A stretch of 55,138 nucleotides of DNA. Origin: an uncultured Pelagibacteraceae bacterium. GTDB taxonomy: Bacteria > Pseudomonadota > Alphaproteobacteria > Pelagibacterales > Pelagibacteraceae. The stretch is taken from positions 1 through 55,138 of the forward strand of contig CABYUV010000008.1 of the NCBI GenBank assembly GCA_902522115.1, written 5' to 3'. The notes beneath the pieces were generated by a model. The model saw nothing but the letters and a program-made list of their open reading frames with translations, did not search any database and was not told the origin of the DNA. Positions 24,423 through 34,879 of this stretch are shown one piece after another. Made by a program: the position numbers and the translations under genes. Position 1 is the first letter of the stretch. The number at the start of each line of letters is the position of its first letter.

Positions 24423-25811
24423 ATGAAATTAAGAAAAGAATTTGACAGTATTGGAAGTATAAATGTCCCGAATGATAAATATTGGGGTGCATCTACTCAA
24501 AGATCAAATAAATTTTTTAATATAGGTAAAATTTTAGTAAATATTTCAATAATAAAATCAATTGCAATTATTAAGAGAGCTGCCGCTATAGTTCATGCAA
24601 AAGATAAACTGATTGATAGCAAAATTTCTAAATCGATAATCAAAGCATCAAATGAAGTAATTAAAGGTAAACTAGATAAAAATTTTCCTTTAAAAGTTTG
24701 GCAAACTGGTTCTGGAACTCAAACAAATATGAATGTAAATGAGGTTATTGCTAACAGAGCGATAGAAATTTTAGGAGGCAAAAAGGGAACAAAAAAGCCA
24801 GTTCATCCAAATGATCATGTAAATAAATCACAATCTACAAACGATGTTTTTCCAACTGCTATGCATATTTCAGTTGCAAATGAAACAATTTCTAAAATGC
24901 TACCGAACTTAAAAATTTTAGAAAAGGAGCTAAAAAGAAAATCTAATGAATTTAAAAATATAGTTAAAATTGGAAGAACCCATCTTCAAGATGCTACACC
25001 ACTTTCTCTGGGACAAGAATTTTCTGGATATCATACTCAAGTTAAAAAAAGTATTGAAAGAATAGAATTTGCTTTAAAAGAAATTTTATTTCTTGCACAA
25101 GGAGGTACTGCTGTTGGCACAGGAATAAATTCTAAAAAAAATTTTGACAAAAAAATAGTCAAAGAAATTTCAAAATTTACAAAAATAAAATTTAAACCAG
25201 CTGCTAATAAATTTGCTGAACTAGCTGCTCATGATGCAATAGTTAATTTTTCTGGGACTTTAAATACTTGTGCAGTTGCTCTAATGAAAATATCTAATGA
25301 TATTCGTTTCTTAGGTTCTGGTCCGAGAGCTGGTTATGGAGAATTAATTCTACCAGAAAACGAACCTGGTTCTTCGATTATGCCAGGAAAAGTAAATCCA
25401 ACACAATGTGAAGCTGTCACTATGGTTTGTGTGAAAGTTATCGGAAACCATAATGGGATTACTATGGCAGGATCACATGGACATTTTGAACTAAATGTTT
25501 TTAAACCTCTAATTGCTCATAACATCTTGCAATCAATAGACTTGATTGCTGATAGCACAAAAAATTTTGCTCTTTATTGTGTTAGAGGAATAAAGGCAAA
25601 TAAAAACAAAATACAGGAGCATCTAGATAACTCTTTGATGCTTGTTACCGCACTCACCCCACATGTTGGCTACGACAATGCTGCAAAAATTGCAAAAAAT
25701 GCACTCAAAAATAACACTACATTAAAATACGAAACTTTAAAAACAGGATTGATAAATGAAAAAGATTACAAAAAAATAGTTGATCCTAAAAAAATGATCT
25801 ATCCAGAATAA
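24423..25811 (+). CDS. fumC: Fumarate hydratase, class II
   Basis: This 462-aa TCA-cycle enzyme interconverts fumarate and malate. It shows QTGSGTQTNMNVNEVIANRA, HPNDHVNKSQSTNDVFPTA, GRTHLQDATPLSLGQE and the active-site loop GSSIMPGKVNPTQCE. The length is that of the FumC/aspartase superfamily. The threonine-rich QTGSGTQTNMN and the absence of aspartase-specific features favour fumarase over aspartate ammonia-lyase. The gene end overlaps the convergent AsmA-like gene by 13 bases. Confidence 0.96.
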   Translation: MKLRKEFDSIGSINVPNDKYWGASTQRSNKFFNIGKILVNISIIKSIAIIKRAAAIVHAKDKLIDSKISKSIIKASNEVIKGKLDKNFPLKVWQTGSGTQTNMNVNEVIANRAIEILGGKKGTKKPVHPNDHVNKSQSTNDVFPTAMHISVANETISKMLPNLKILEKELKRKSNEFKNIVKIGRTHLQDATPLSLGQEFSGYHTQVKKSIERIEFALKEILFLAQGGTAVGTGINSKKNFDKKIVKEISKFTKIKFKPAANKFAELAAHDAIVNFSGTLNTCAVALMKISNDIRFLGSGPRAGYGELILPENEPGSSIMPGKVNPTQCEAVTMVCVKVIGNHNGITMAGSHGHFELNVFKPLIAHNILQSIDLIADSTKNFALYCVRGIKANKNKIQEHLDNSLMLVTALTPHVGYDNAAKIAKNALKNNTTLKYETLKTGLINEKDYKKIVDPKKMIYPE

Positions 25812-27289
25812 CTCTTAATTACTTCATTTAATAAATTTTTAAAATAAATTTTATTTCGAAGGTCATCCTTTTTAAAAATAACATTACTTAAAATCTTGTT
25901 AACATTTTGACTAATTTTATTATCAATTTTAATATCTTTTAATTCAGCTATTTTTTGATCAAAGTTATATGTAAAATTTAAATCAATTTTGTTAATTTTG
26001 TTTCTGTAATTTTTTGGTGTTAGAAGAAACTTATAAACCTCATTATAATCAATGATGTTTATTTTTAATTTTCCATCTAAAACCAATTCCCCATCTCTAA
26101 CAAAAATTAAACTTTCAAGTAATTCAAAATCTGCAAAATTTTTCCATTTAAATGTGGTATTATCAGTATCAATTAAGCCTTCTTGTATTTTAGAATTTAA
26201 ATTGATGTTTTTAAAATTAAAATTCTTATATACATTTTCTGCTTTTATATTCAGTTTAAAATCAATATTTTTGTTATTAAATATTTCAGTTTTCAAAAGT
26301 TGAGCAACGACCGCATTAGAACCAAATAAATAATTTAAATTTATTTCATTTGAATAACCCTCCAAGTTTGCATAAAAAGGTTTGAGATTAAAATTTCCTT
26401 TATAAGTGAAGCGTGGTTGATCTATTTTATCGAAATAGTGAAAACTAAATGAGTTTTTTTCAATTTTATATTCTGCTGTACTTTTTGATTTATTCAAAAC
26501 AAAATTTGACTTACCTATTTTTTTATTATTTGAAAAACTCAATTCATTTTCAATTTTTAGTTTCATCAAATTAAGATTTATTAAAGAAAATATTTTATTT
26601 TTATCTTCACTAAAAAAAGTTTCTAACGAAAAAGGAATATTAAATATTTCATTTTCTGAATAAAAAATATTTTTAAATTCCTTGCGATCATAATAGTATT
26701 TCATTTTAAAAATTTTGCTTATAAATAAAACCTCATTATCTAAATGTCTAAAAAAAACATTGCTATCTTTTATTACTAAATTTCCCTCTTTAAAATTTTT
26801 TTTCAATAGTTCCATAAAAAAATTAAAATTTTTCTCATTAAAATTAAAGTTAGCTTTTTCTAAAATTATATCCCTTGCTTCTATATTTTTTGATGATAAA
26901 AAATTATTTAATGAAATAAAGATTTTTAAGTTACCAATGTTCGAAACTTTTTTTTGATTATTAAAAACTGTTGAATCTATAATCGTAAAGTGAGGTTTTG
27001 GAAAAAAATTATATTTTATATTTTGAGAAAATTCTAAATTTAAATCTAATTTGGTTTTAAGTTCATCTTTAAGCTTTTTTGCAACAGCATTTTCATTATA
27101 AAAAGTAGGTAATAATAAGTAAGATACAAAAGTAACAAAAAGTGCGACAAAAATTAAAATTATTTTATTATTTTTAAATAAAATGCTTAAATTTTTAGAA
27201 TTTAACTTGTTTAAATTTTTTTCTAAAAGATTATTAATAAAATCACTGATAATATTTATAGATTTAACAAAAAAGTTTTTTTTGCTCAT
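25799..27289 (-). CDS. AsmA-like inner-membrane-anchored protein
   Basis: This protein of about 496 aa has one N-terminal membrane span (IILIFVALFVTFVSYLLLP, around residue 50) and a long, beta-rich periplasmic domain. It resembles AsmA-family proteins: LKTKLDLNLEFSQNIKYNFFPKPHFTI right after the span is the typical AsmA opening, and the C-terminal part (DGELVLDGKLKINIIDYNEVYKF) is also family-like. Such proteins are related to lipid transport between membranes. The sequence is very rich in Lys, Asn and Phe and poorly conserved. I prefer the ATG at 27289; an in-frame TTG at 27298 also exists. It is divergent from uvrD and overlaps fumC at its end. Confidence 0.65.
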   Translation of the reverse strand: MSKKNFFVKSINIISDFINNLLEKNLNKLNSKNLSILFKNNKIILIFVALFVTFVSYLLLPTFYNENAVAKKLKDELKTKLDLNLEFSQNIKYNFFPKPHFTIIDSTVFNNQKKVSNIGNLKIFISLNNFLSSKNIEARDIILEKANFNFNEKNFNFFMELLKKNFKEGNLVIKDSNVFFRHLDNEVLFISKIFKMKYYYDRKEFKNIFYSENEIFNIPFSLETFFSEDKNKIFSLINLNLMKLKIENELSFSNNKKIGKSNFVLNKSKSTAEYKIEKNSFSFHYFDKIDQPRFTYKGNFNLKPFYANLEGYSNEINLNYLFGSNAVVAQLLKTEIFNNKNIDFKLNIKAENVYKNFNFKNINLNSKIQEGLIDTDNTTFKWKNFADFELLESLIFVRDGELVLDGKLKINIIDYNEVYKFLLTPKNYRNKINKIDLNFTYNFDQKIAELKDIKIDNKISQNVNKILSNVIFKKDDLRNKIYFKNLLNEVIKSYSG

Positions 27290-27322
27290 AATAATCAAAA
27301 AACTTATAAAGTATTATTTTAA

Positions 27323-29359
27323 ATGATAAACAGAGATTATTTAAAAAATTTAAATGATGCCCAAAAAGAAGCTGTACTACATATAGATGGACCTCTTTTG
27401 ATTGTGGCTGGTGCTGGATCTGGAAAAACTAAAGTTTTAACCTCTAGAATCGCCAATATTATTAAAGAAAAAAAAGCTTTCCCTAATCAGATCTTAGCAG
27501 TCACTTTTACTAATAAAGCTGCTAAAGAAATGCAAAATAGAGTAAGTAAAATACTTGGTTCTACTGCAATAGGACTTTCATGGCTTGGAACATTTCACTC
27601 AATTTGTGCAAAATTATTAAGAAAGCACGCATCAGCTGCAAACCTCAATTCTAATTTTACTATTGTGGATACTGATGATCAGATCAGGCTGATAAAAAAT
27701 ATTTGTAAAGCTGAAAATATTGACGTCAAACAATTATCCCCAAAGTTTATATTAGCAATAATTGATCGTTGGAAAAATAAAGGATTTTATCCAAATGAAG
27801 TAGTGATAAATAAAAAGGATCTTTATGAAAAAACAATTCTACCTCTTTATAAAATTTATCAGCAAAAATTAACTGACTTAAACTCTTGTGACTTTGGTGA
27901 CCTTATCTTGCATACTGTAAAAATTCTTGAATTAAATTTAGACATAAGAGAAATATATTCAAAAAATTTTAAATATATACTCGTAGATGAATATCAAGAT
28001 ACAAATTTCATACAAAGTAAATGGCTTAATCTTTTATCAGAAAAAAATAAAAATATTTGTTGTGTTGGAGATGATGATCAGTCGATTTATAGTTGGAGAG
28101 GTGCAGAAATAAAAAATTTTTTAGAGTTTGATCAAGTTTATCAAAATACAAAAGTAATAAGGTTAGAGCAAAATTATAGATCTTCTCAAAATATTTTATC
28201 AGTAGCCTCAAATCTAATTTCCAATAATCAAAATAGAGTCGGTAAAACATTAATAACTACTATGGATGAAGGTGAATTAGTTAAACTTAATTGTTTTAAA
28301 AATGGTAAAGATGAAGCAGTTGGAATTACAGACGAAATAGAAAAAAATATAAAACAAAAATATTCTTATAACAATATTGCAATCCTTGTAAGAGCCATCT
28401 TTCAAACTCGTGAATTTGAAGAACGATTTCTTAAAATTGGAATGCCGTATAGAATATTAGGTGGTACAAAGTTTTATGAAAGAGCTGAAATAAAAGACTG
28501 TGTCGCCTATCTTAGATTAATATATCAAGAAAAAGACGATCTTGCTTTTGAGAGAATTGTAAATAACCCAAAAAGATCTATAGGAGATAGCACTTTAAAG
28601 AGTATTCATGAATATGCAAAAGAACACAGTTTAAATTTAGAGAGAGCTTCAATTAAAATGCTGGAAAATAATTTAGCCAAACCAAAAGCAAAAATTGGTT
28701 TAAATTTATTTATAAATTGCCTAGCTAAATGGAGAAATGATTTAGTTTTAAAAAAATATAATCATATAAAATTATTGCAAATTGTTTTGGACGAGTCAGG
28801 CTATTCAGCAATGTTAAAAAATAAAAAGGATGTTGATAACGAAAATAGATTAGAAAATATTAAAGAGTTATTAAGTGCTATGAAAGAATTTGATAACTTA
28901 GAAAGTTTTCTAGAACATGTCTCGTTAGCAACCTCAGTAGATCAAGAATGGGACGGTGAAAAAATTAATATGATGACAATGCATGCTGCAAAAGGTTTGG
29001 AATTTGATGTCGTTTTTCTTCCAGGTTGGGAAGAAGGCTTATTTCCTCATCAAAAATCTATTGAGGAAAAAGGGCAAAATGGACTAGAGGAAGAAAGACG
29101 GCTGGCTTATGTAGGAATTACCAGAGCCAAAAAAAAAGCTATAATATCTTTTTCGATGAACAGATTTTATCAAGGAGATTGGATAGATAGTATGGCGTCG
29201 AGATTTATAGATGAATTACCAGAAAAAAACCTAGAAAAAAATTCATTTTTTGATGATGAAATAAATAATGATGATGATTTTGAATTTAATCAAGATTTCG
29301 AAATAGATGACAATACTAGAAGTCCTGGTTGGTTAAGATATCAAAAGAGAATTAAGTGA
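27323..29359 (+). CDS. uvrD: UvrD/PcrA/Rep-type superfamily 1 DNA helicase
   Basis: This 678-aa 3'-5' SF1A helicase begins with the Q-motif LNDAQKEAVLH and Walker A AGAGSGKT (residues 29-36). Further motifs are FTNKAAKEM, LVDEYQDTN (II), GDDDQSIYSWRGA (III), RLEQNYRSSQ (IV), and MTMHAAKGLEFDVVFLPG with EERRLAYVGITRAK (V/VI). It unwinds DNA in excision and mismatch repair and removes recombination intermediates. The acidic C-terminal tail (DDEINNDDDFEFNQDFE) replaces the usual PcrA linker region, and the protein is slightly short. The stop overlaps the GTG start of the next gene. Confidence 0.93.
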   Translation: MINRDYLKNLNDAQKEAVLHIDGPLLIVAGAGSGKTKVLTSRIANIIKEKKAFPNQILAVTFTNKAAKEMQNRVSKILGSTAIGLSWLGTFHSICAKLLRKHASAANLNSNFTIVDTDDQIRLIKNICKAENIDVKQLSPKFILAIIDRWKNKGFYPNEVVINKKDLYEKTILPLYKIYQQKLTDLNSCDFGDLILHTVKILELNLDIREIYSKNFKYILVDEYQDTNFIQSKWLNLLSEKNKNICCVGDDDQSIYSWRGAEIKNFLEFDQVYQNTKVIRLEQNYRSSQNILSVASNLISNNQNRVGKTLITTMDEGELVKLNCFKNGKDEAVGITDEIEKNIKQKYSYNNIAILVRAIFQTREFEERFLKIGMPYRILGGTKFYERAEIKDCVAYLRLIYQEKDDLAFERIVNNPKRSIGDSTLKSIHEYAKEHSLNLERASIKMLENNLAKPKAKIGLNLFINCLAKWRNDLVLKKYNHIKLLQIVLDESGYSAMLKNKKDVDNENRLENIKELLSAMKEFDNLESFLEHVSLATSVDQEWDGEKINMMTMHAAKGLEFDVVFLPGWEEGLFPHQKSIEEKGQNGLEEERRLAYVGITRAKKKAIISFSMNRFYQGDWIDSMASRFIDELPEKNLEKNSFFDDEINNDDDFEFNQDFEIDDNTRSPGWLRYQKRIK

Positions 29360-31050
29360 AAAAATATATTAATACGCTAAGAAGAAAATTCAAAAAATAT
29401 GGTATTGATGGTTATGTAGTACCAAAAAATGACGATTATTTTACTGAATACTCAAAAATCAATAGACTGAAAATTATATCAAACTTCAGTGGTTCTGCTG
29501 GATTAGCTGTAATATTAAAAAATAAAAACTTCTTGTTTACTGATGGGAGATACACAATACAAAGTCACCAAGAAAGTGGAAAAAATTTTAACATTTATGG
29601 ATTTGAAAAGTTAATAAACTGTAATTTGTTTAAAAATTTAACTTTAGGAATTGATCCAAATCTTTTTACAAAAACTCAAGTCAAAAATTACTTTTTAAAG
29701 AACAATTATATAAAATATATACATAAAAATTTAATTGACGAGATAAAAAAAGGAAAAAATAGTAAATCTATTCCATTTTTCTCTTTAAATAAAAAAATAG
29801 TTGGTGAAAATATAAGTTCTAAAATAAATAAAATATCTAAATTCTTAAAAAAAAATAAGTCAGATTATATTTTTATAAGTGCTCCAGAAAATGTTGCCTG
29901 GATATTAAATATAAGAGGTGGCGACAGTCCAAATAGTCCAGTTCCAAACTTGAGGTTAATTATAAGTAAGACAAACAAAATATTTCTAATAAGCAAAAAA
30001 GATAAGTGTAAAAAGTTAATTAAAAACAAAATTATTAAAATGAATCAATTAATTGATATTGATAAATTTCCAAAAGAAATTTTAAAACTCAGTGGAAAAA
30101 GTTTTATTATTGATAATAAATCATGTTCAATATTTTATGAAAATTTAATTAAATCAAAATTTAAGATTATTAAAAGAGAAGATCCCACTTATTCTTTGAA
30201 AGCAATCAAAAATAAGACCGAGATTAAAAATATGATAAATGCTCATATACTAGATGGTGTAGCTTTAACAAAATTTATTTACTGGATTAAAAAAATTAAC
30301 AAGAGACAAATTAATGAAATAATGGCAGCAAAAAAGTTAGAAATGTTTAGAAAAATTAATAAAAGTTTCCTTTACCCTAGTTTTGATACAATTGCTGGAA
30401 CAGGTAAAAATGGTGCAATAGTTCATTACAGGGCAAACAATAAAAATTGCAGAAAAATTCAAAGAAAAGATATTTTTCTATGTGATTCTGGTGGTCAATA
30501 TAAATATGGTACAACGGATGTAACAAGAACGCTTTGCTTTTCAAATCAAAAGCAAAGTATCAAAAATATTTATACAAAAGTTTTAAAGGGCCATATTGCT
30601 GTAGCTAGAACAAATATCAATAAAGATAACATTGGTAAAAAAATTGATAAGAGGGCTAGAAAATTTTTAAAAGAAAGCAATTTGGATTATGCACATGGAA
30701 CAGGTCATGGAGTTGGTTTTTTTTTAAATGTTCATGAAGGACCACAGTCAATAAATAAAATAAATAAGGTCAAAATAAAAGAGGGTATGATTTTGAGTAA
30801 TGAGCCTGGTTATTACAAAAAAAATAAATATGGAATACGTATAGAAAATTTAGTTTATGTTAAAAATAAAAATGGTAATTTATTTTTTGAGAATTTAACA
30901 ATGGTACCAATTGAAAAAGACTTAATTAATTACAACTTACTTACATATTACGAAAAAAATTACCTTTTTAAATATCATCTTGATGTTTATTCAAAAATAT
31001 CAAAGTATTTAAATCATGATGAAAGAAGTTGGTTAGCTAGTTTTATTTAG
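29356..31050 (+). CDS. M24-family Xaa-Pro aminopeptidase
   Basis: This 564-aa cytoplasmic metallopeptidase has two N-terminal creatinase-like domains and a C-terminal pita-bread catalytic domain, as in the longer XPNPEP1-type enzymes. The metal ligands are visible as CDSGGQYKYGTTDVTRTL (two Asp), GTGHGVGFFLNVHEGP (His), SNEPGYYKK (Glu) and GIRIENLVYV (Glu). It removes N-terminal residues before proline. The start is GTG at 29356 inside the uvrD stop, so the two are translationally coupled. The gene end overlaps the convergent ligA by 18 bases. Confidence 0.92.
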   Translation: MKKYINTLRRKFKKYGIDGYVVPKNDDYFTEYSKINRLKIISNFSGSAGLAVILKNKNFLFTDGRYTIQSHQESGKNFNIYGFEKLINCNLFKNLTLGIDPNLFTKTQVKNYFLKNNYIKYIHKNLIDEIKKGKNSKSIPFFSLNKKIVGENISSKINKISKFLKKNKSDYIFISAPENVAWILNIRGGDSPNSPVPNLRLIISKTNKIFLISKKDKCKKLIKNKIIKMNQLIDIDKFPKEILKLSGKSFIIDNKSCSIFYENLIKSKFKIIKREDPTYSLKAIKNKTEIKNMINAHILDGVALTKFIYWIKKINKRQINEIMAAKKLEMFRKINKSFLYPSFDTIAGTGKNGAIVHYRANNKNCRKIQRKDIFLCDSGGQYKYGTTDVTRTLCFSNQKQSIKNIYTKVLKGHIAVARTNINKDNIGKKIDKRARKFLKESNLDYAHGTGHGVGFFLNVHEGPQSINKINKVKIKEGMILSNEPGYYKKNKYGIRIENLVYVKNKNGNLFFENLTMVPIEKDLINYNLLTYYEKNYLFKYHLDVYSKISKYLNHDERSWLASFI

Positions 31051-33072
31051 CATATCTAAAAATTGATTTTGATTGATAATTTTAATATTTAGTTGTTTAG
31101 CATTTTCCACTTTCCTTTTGGTGGGTTTTTCACCAGTAATTAAATAATCTAATTTATTAGAGACACTGCTGACAGTGGTACCAGAATTTTCTTCAATTAA
31201 TGATTTAATTTCAGCTCTACTCATCCCATTTAATTTTCCGGTTACTAAAAAAGATTTGTTATTTAATATTCCATTTTTTTGTTTTACTGATGCATTATTT
31301 ATAAATAAATATTTTTCTAATTCTTTTAAAACCTTAGTGTTTATATCGTTTGCAAAAAAACTTTTTATTGAATTTACTTGCGTTTCACCAATTCCATCAA
31401 TATTTAATAAATCATCATAATTACTTTTTTTTGATAAATTTTGAAAATTTGAAAATGAAACAAAGTGTTTAGATAATAATTTTGCATTCTCTAATCCTAT
31501 GTGCCTAATGCCTAAAGCAAATATAAATCTTTCAAGGGAGATATTCTTTTTTTGATTTATTGAATACTTTAAATTTTCAACTGACAATTGACCCCAACCT
31601 TCAAGTTTTTCAATTTTATCATAATCTAATTTAAATATATCATATGGAAATTTGATTAATTTTAATTTCCAAAATCCTTCGATTATTTTTTTTCCTAATC
31701 CATCAATGTTAAAAGCATCTTTTGAAATAAAATGCTTCAATTTCTCAATTGCAATTTTATCACAATAATAACCTTCACTTGAGCATCTCCTTACTGCATC
31801 TTTCTTTTTTGTTAACTTATTATATTCTTTAATCGTTTTCGAACCACATGAAGGACATTTATTAGGAAATATGAACTTTAGACTTTTCTTTGGTCTTTTT
31901 TTAAAATCTACCGAAAGGATATGAGGAATTACATCTCCAGCTCTTTCTAATGTTACTGTGTCACCAATTCTTATGTCTTTTCTATTTATCTCGTCTTCAT
32001 TATGCAATGTTGCATTAGATACTACAACACCACCAATATTTATTGGTTTAATCTTTGCTACTGGAGTTAGGGCTCCAGTTCTACCAATTTGAATGTCTAT
32101 ATCAATTATTTTTGAAACAGCTTTATTGGAAGAAAATTTATGCGCTATAGCCCACCTTGGAGCATTTGCAACATAACCCAATCTTTTTTGAATGGAAAAA
32201 TCATTAATTTTATAAACCATACCATCTATATCAAAATCTAAATCAGCCCTTTTTTTTTCTATCTCGTTGTAATTTTTTACTAAATTTTTTACTCCAGTTA
32301 TTAATTTATTTAATGGATTGGTATTAAATCCCCATTTACTTAACTGATTGAGAAAATCAAATTGATTGTTTGCTTTTAAACCTTTCTCATAACCAAAAGT
32401 GTATGCAATAAATTTTAATGGTATTTTTTTTGTATCTTCAGAATTTTTTTGTCTCAAAGAACCTGATGCTGCATTCCTTGGATTTGCAAATTTTTCTTTT
32501 AATTTTTCAAAATCACTATTTTTTATAAATACCTCACCTCTAATATCAATTTCTTCTGGAAAATCTTTTGAATCTATTTCTTTTGGAATATCTTCAATTG
32601 TTGATAAGTTTGCAGTTATGTCTTCACCCTCATTACCATCACCTCTAGATAGTCCTGTTACTAGTTTCCCATTTTTATATGTCAAAGAGGCTGAAATCCC
32701 ATCAATTTTAGGTTCAGTAGCATAAGTTATTGGATGGTTATGATTTTTAGATAAATAATTGAGTATTTTTTTTTCAAAATTTAGAAGATCCTCCTCGGTA
32801 AAAGCATTTGACAATGAAAGCATTGGAACTTTGTGGAAAACTTTTTTAAAATTTTTTGAAGGTCTATGACCTACTATATTTTTTGGTGAGTCCGTTGATT
32901 TTAGATAATTATATTTTTCCTCTAAATGTATTATCTTTAATTTTAGTTCATCAAATTCTCTATCAGAAACAACAGATTTATTTTTATTATAATAGTAATT
33001 ATTATACTTTTTAAATAAATTTATATAATTATTATATTTTTCTTCTATCTGTTTTTTTTTCATCTCATTCAA
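31033..33072 (-). CDS. ligA: NAD-dependent DNA ligase
   Basis: This 679-aa ligase seals nicks using NAD+. The adenylated lysine is Lys122 in the KIDG motif (EPKIDGISASL), followed by GDGNEGEDIT, RGEVF and the OB-fold. A four-cysteine zinc finger (CPSCGS ... CSSEGYYC), HhH repeats (LEGWGQLS, FALGIRHIG) and a C-terminal BRCT domain (FLVTGKLNGMSRAEIKSLIE) complete it. The length is standard. It overlaps bamD by 8 bases, and is the last gene of the dcw-lpxC-bamD-ligA block. In many alphaproteobacteria recN lies between bamD and ligA; it is absent here. Confidence 0.97.
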   Translation of the reverse strand: MNEMKKKQIEEKYNNYINLFKKYNNYYYNKNKSVVSDREFDELKLKIIHLEEKYNYLKSTDSPKNIVGHRPSKNFKKVFHKVPMLSLSNAFTEEDLLNFEKKILNYLSKNHNHPITYATEPKIDGISASLTYKNGKLVTGLSRGDGNEGEDITANLSTIEDIPKEIDSKDFPEEIDIRGEVFIKNSDFEKLKEKFANPRNAASGSLRQKNSEDTKKIPLKFIAYTFGYEKGLKANNQFDFLNQLSKWGFNTNPLNKLITGVKNLVKNYNEIEKKRADLDFDIDGMVYKINDFSIQKRLGYVANAPRWAIAHKFSSNKAVSKIIDIDIQIGRTGALTPVAKIKPINIGGVVVSNATLHNEDEINRKDIRIGDTVTLERAGDVIPHILSVDFKKRPKKSLKFIFPNKCPSCGSKTIKEYNKLTKKKDAVRRCSSEGYYCDKIAIEKLKHFISKDAFNIDGLGKKIIEGFWKLKLIKFPYDIFKLDYDKIEKLEGWGQLSVENLKYSINQKKNISLERFIFALGIRHIGLENAKLLSKHFVSFSNFQNLSKKSNYDDLLNIDGIGETQVNSIKSFFANDINTKVLKELEKYLFINNASVKQKNGILNNKSFLVTGKLNGMSRAEIKSLIEENSGTTVSSVSNKLDYLITGEKPTKRKVENAKQLNIKIINQNQFLDMLNKTS

Positions 33073-33910
33073 AAAGAGATTTAATTTTTTTAATTAATTT
33101 ACTATTACTTTTGTTTTTATTTTTAATAATTTTTTTATTTTTTTCATATTTTTTATTAAATACAGAATAAGTTTTTTCATACCACTCTGAGGACTGAAAA
33201 TTATATCCTAATAAATTTGCATATTTTTGAGCTTCATCATTTAACCCAATAAAATAATGTATCTCGACTAATCTATGAAGTGCTTCTTCGGTATATATTG
33301 TAGAGTCATATTGATCAACAACTGTCCTAAATCTATTTATTGCCGATATCCATTTTTTTTGTTGAAGGTAATATCTTCCAATATACATCTCCTTGGAAGC
33401 TAAAGTTTCATCAATTAAATCTAATTTAAATTTTGCATCAATTGCGTAATCTGTGTTAGAAAAATTATTTATTACAATTAAAAAATTTTTTTTTGCATCT
33501 AATAAAGATCCAAGATCTTTTTTTTCATTTACTATTTGTTCATAATGAGCAGTTGCAAGCAAAAAATAAGCATAGTCTAAATTTTCATGTTTAGGATAAA
33601 CTTTTATAAATCTCTCTAACTCAGCAACTGCATCACCATAATAATCTTGCAAGTAGTATGCGTATGCTGCCATTAAGGCTGACCTAGGAGCCCATATTGA
33701 TTGTGGGTATAATATTTCAGCTTCATTAAATTTTTTTGCTGCAAATAATACATCTCCACTCTTTAGTGACGACATTCCTTGTTCATAGGCTTCAATCATT
33801 TGTAGATCTAAACTTCTTTCTTTAAGCGCTTCTTCAATTTCAATTTTTTTTGAGCAGGATAAAAAAAATAATAGTATAACAAATAGGGAAAAAAACTTAT
33901 TTATATTCAT
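33065..33910 (-). CDS. bamD: BamD, outer-membrane assembly lipoprotein
   Basis: This 281-aa lipoprotein of the BAM complex helps fold outer-membrane proteins. It has a lipoprotein signal with lipobox FLSC and acylated Cys19. TPR-like repeats then follow (AEILYPQSIWAPRSALMAAYAYY, ELERFIKVYPKHENLDYAYFLLA, FSNTDYAIDAKFKLDLI). The C-terminus is lysine-rich. It sits between lpxC and ligA, the usual alphaproteobacterial place. The 48-base gap to lpxC has a small TAACTTT-A-AAAGTTA inverted repeat, a possible weak terminator. Confidence 0.93.
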   Translation of the reverse strand: MNINKFFSLFVILLFFLSCSKKIEIEEALKERSLDLQMIEAYEQGMSSLKSGDVLFAAKKFNEAEILYPQSIWAPRSALMAAYAYYLQDYYGDAVAELERFIKVYPKHENLDYAYFLLATAHYEQIVNEKKDLGSLLDAKKNFLIVINNFSNTDYAIDAKFKLDLIDETLASKEMYIGRYYLQQKKWISAINRFRTVVDQYDSTIYTEEALHRLVEIHYFIGLNDEAQKYANLLGYNFQSSEWYEKTYSVFNKKYEKNKKIIKNKNKSNSKLIKKIKSLFE

Positions 33911-33958
33911 AGTAAGTTTATACTTATTTAAAACTAACTTTTAAAGTTATCTTTATAA

Positions 33959-34879
33959 CTAAGCAATAGATCTTAATAGCCGTCTATTTATAAGTGTGTG
34001 GGGTAAATTTTTTTCCTTAATTTCTAATATTGTAAAATTTTCTTTATTTTGAAATACTTTTCTTAATAATTGATTGGTTAGAAAATGACCACCTTGTGAG
34101 CATTTTATTGAGGCAACGATTCTGTAACCTGTAGTATACAAATCTCCAATACAATCAAGAATCTTATGATTTACAAATTCTTTTTCATTCCTTAATCCAC
34201 CTGGATTTAATATCTCATTATCTTTTACGACTATAGCATTATCTAAACTTCCACCTTTTCCTAGACCTTTTTTTTTTATCAATTCAATATCTTCAAAAAG
34301 ACAGTAAGTTCTTGAATTATAAATATCTTTCAAATCATCTTCGTAAACTTTTACTTTATTATTTTGGTTTCCAATGATTTGATTTTTATATTTCAATTCA
34401 AAATCAATTTCCAAACTTAAAGTCGAAGGTTCGATCGATATAAATCTCTCTCCATCAGAAAATTCAATTTTTTTGTTAATCTTTATTATTTTAATTGGAG
34501 AGTCACTTACATCTATTTTTGCTGATAAAATTTTTTCAATAAATACTTTTGCAGAACCATCTAAAATAGGTACCTCTTCATTATCAATTTCAATTAATGC
34601 ATTATCTATACCTAAGCAAAATAATGCTCCCATTAAATGTTCAATTGTTGATACTTTAATTCCAAATTCGTTTTCAACAGTAGTATTTAAAGACGTATTG
34701 GTTACATTATTGAAATTTGGATAAATAATATTGTTATAATTTAAATCTACTCTTTTAAATACAATTCCAAAGTTTGGTTTTGCAGGTTTGATGCAAACGT
34801 TCACATTCAATCCACTATGAAGTGCAACTCCAGAGAATGAAATATTATTTTTAATTGTTTTCTGAGTTAAATAAGACAC
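33959..34879 (-). CDS. lpxC: UDP-3-O-acyl-N-acetylglucosamine deacetylase
   Basis: This 306-aa zinc enzyme carries out the committed step of lipid A synthesis. It shows the zinc-binding STIEHLMGAL (near residue 78), EVPILDGSA, the second zinc site HKILDCIGDLY and catalytic KCSQGGHFLTN. The length is usual. It implies that the cell makes lipid A and so has a lipopolysaccharide outer membrane. It sits directly after the shortened ftsA gene, where ftsZ normally intervenes in alphaproteobacteria; the 63-base gap shows no clear trace of ftsZ. Confidence 0.97.
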   Translation of the reverse strand: MSYLTQKTIKNNISFSGVALHSGLNVNVCIKPAKPNFGIVFKRVDLNYNNIIYPNFNNVTNTSLNTTVENEFGIKVSTIEHLMGALFCLGIDNALIEIDNEEVPILDGSAKVFIEKILSAKIDVSDSPIKIIKINKKIEFSDGERFISIEPSTLSLEIDFELKYKNQIIGNQNNKVKVYEDDLKDIYNSRTYCLFEDIELIKKKGLGKGGSLDNAIVVKDNEILNPGGLRNEKEFVNHKILDCIGDLYTTGYRIVASIKCSQGGHFLTNQLLRKVFQNKENFTILEIKEKNLPHTLINRRLLRSIA

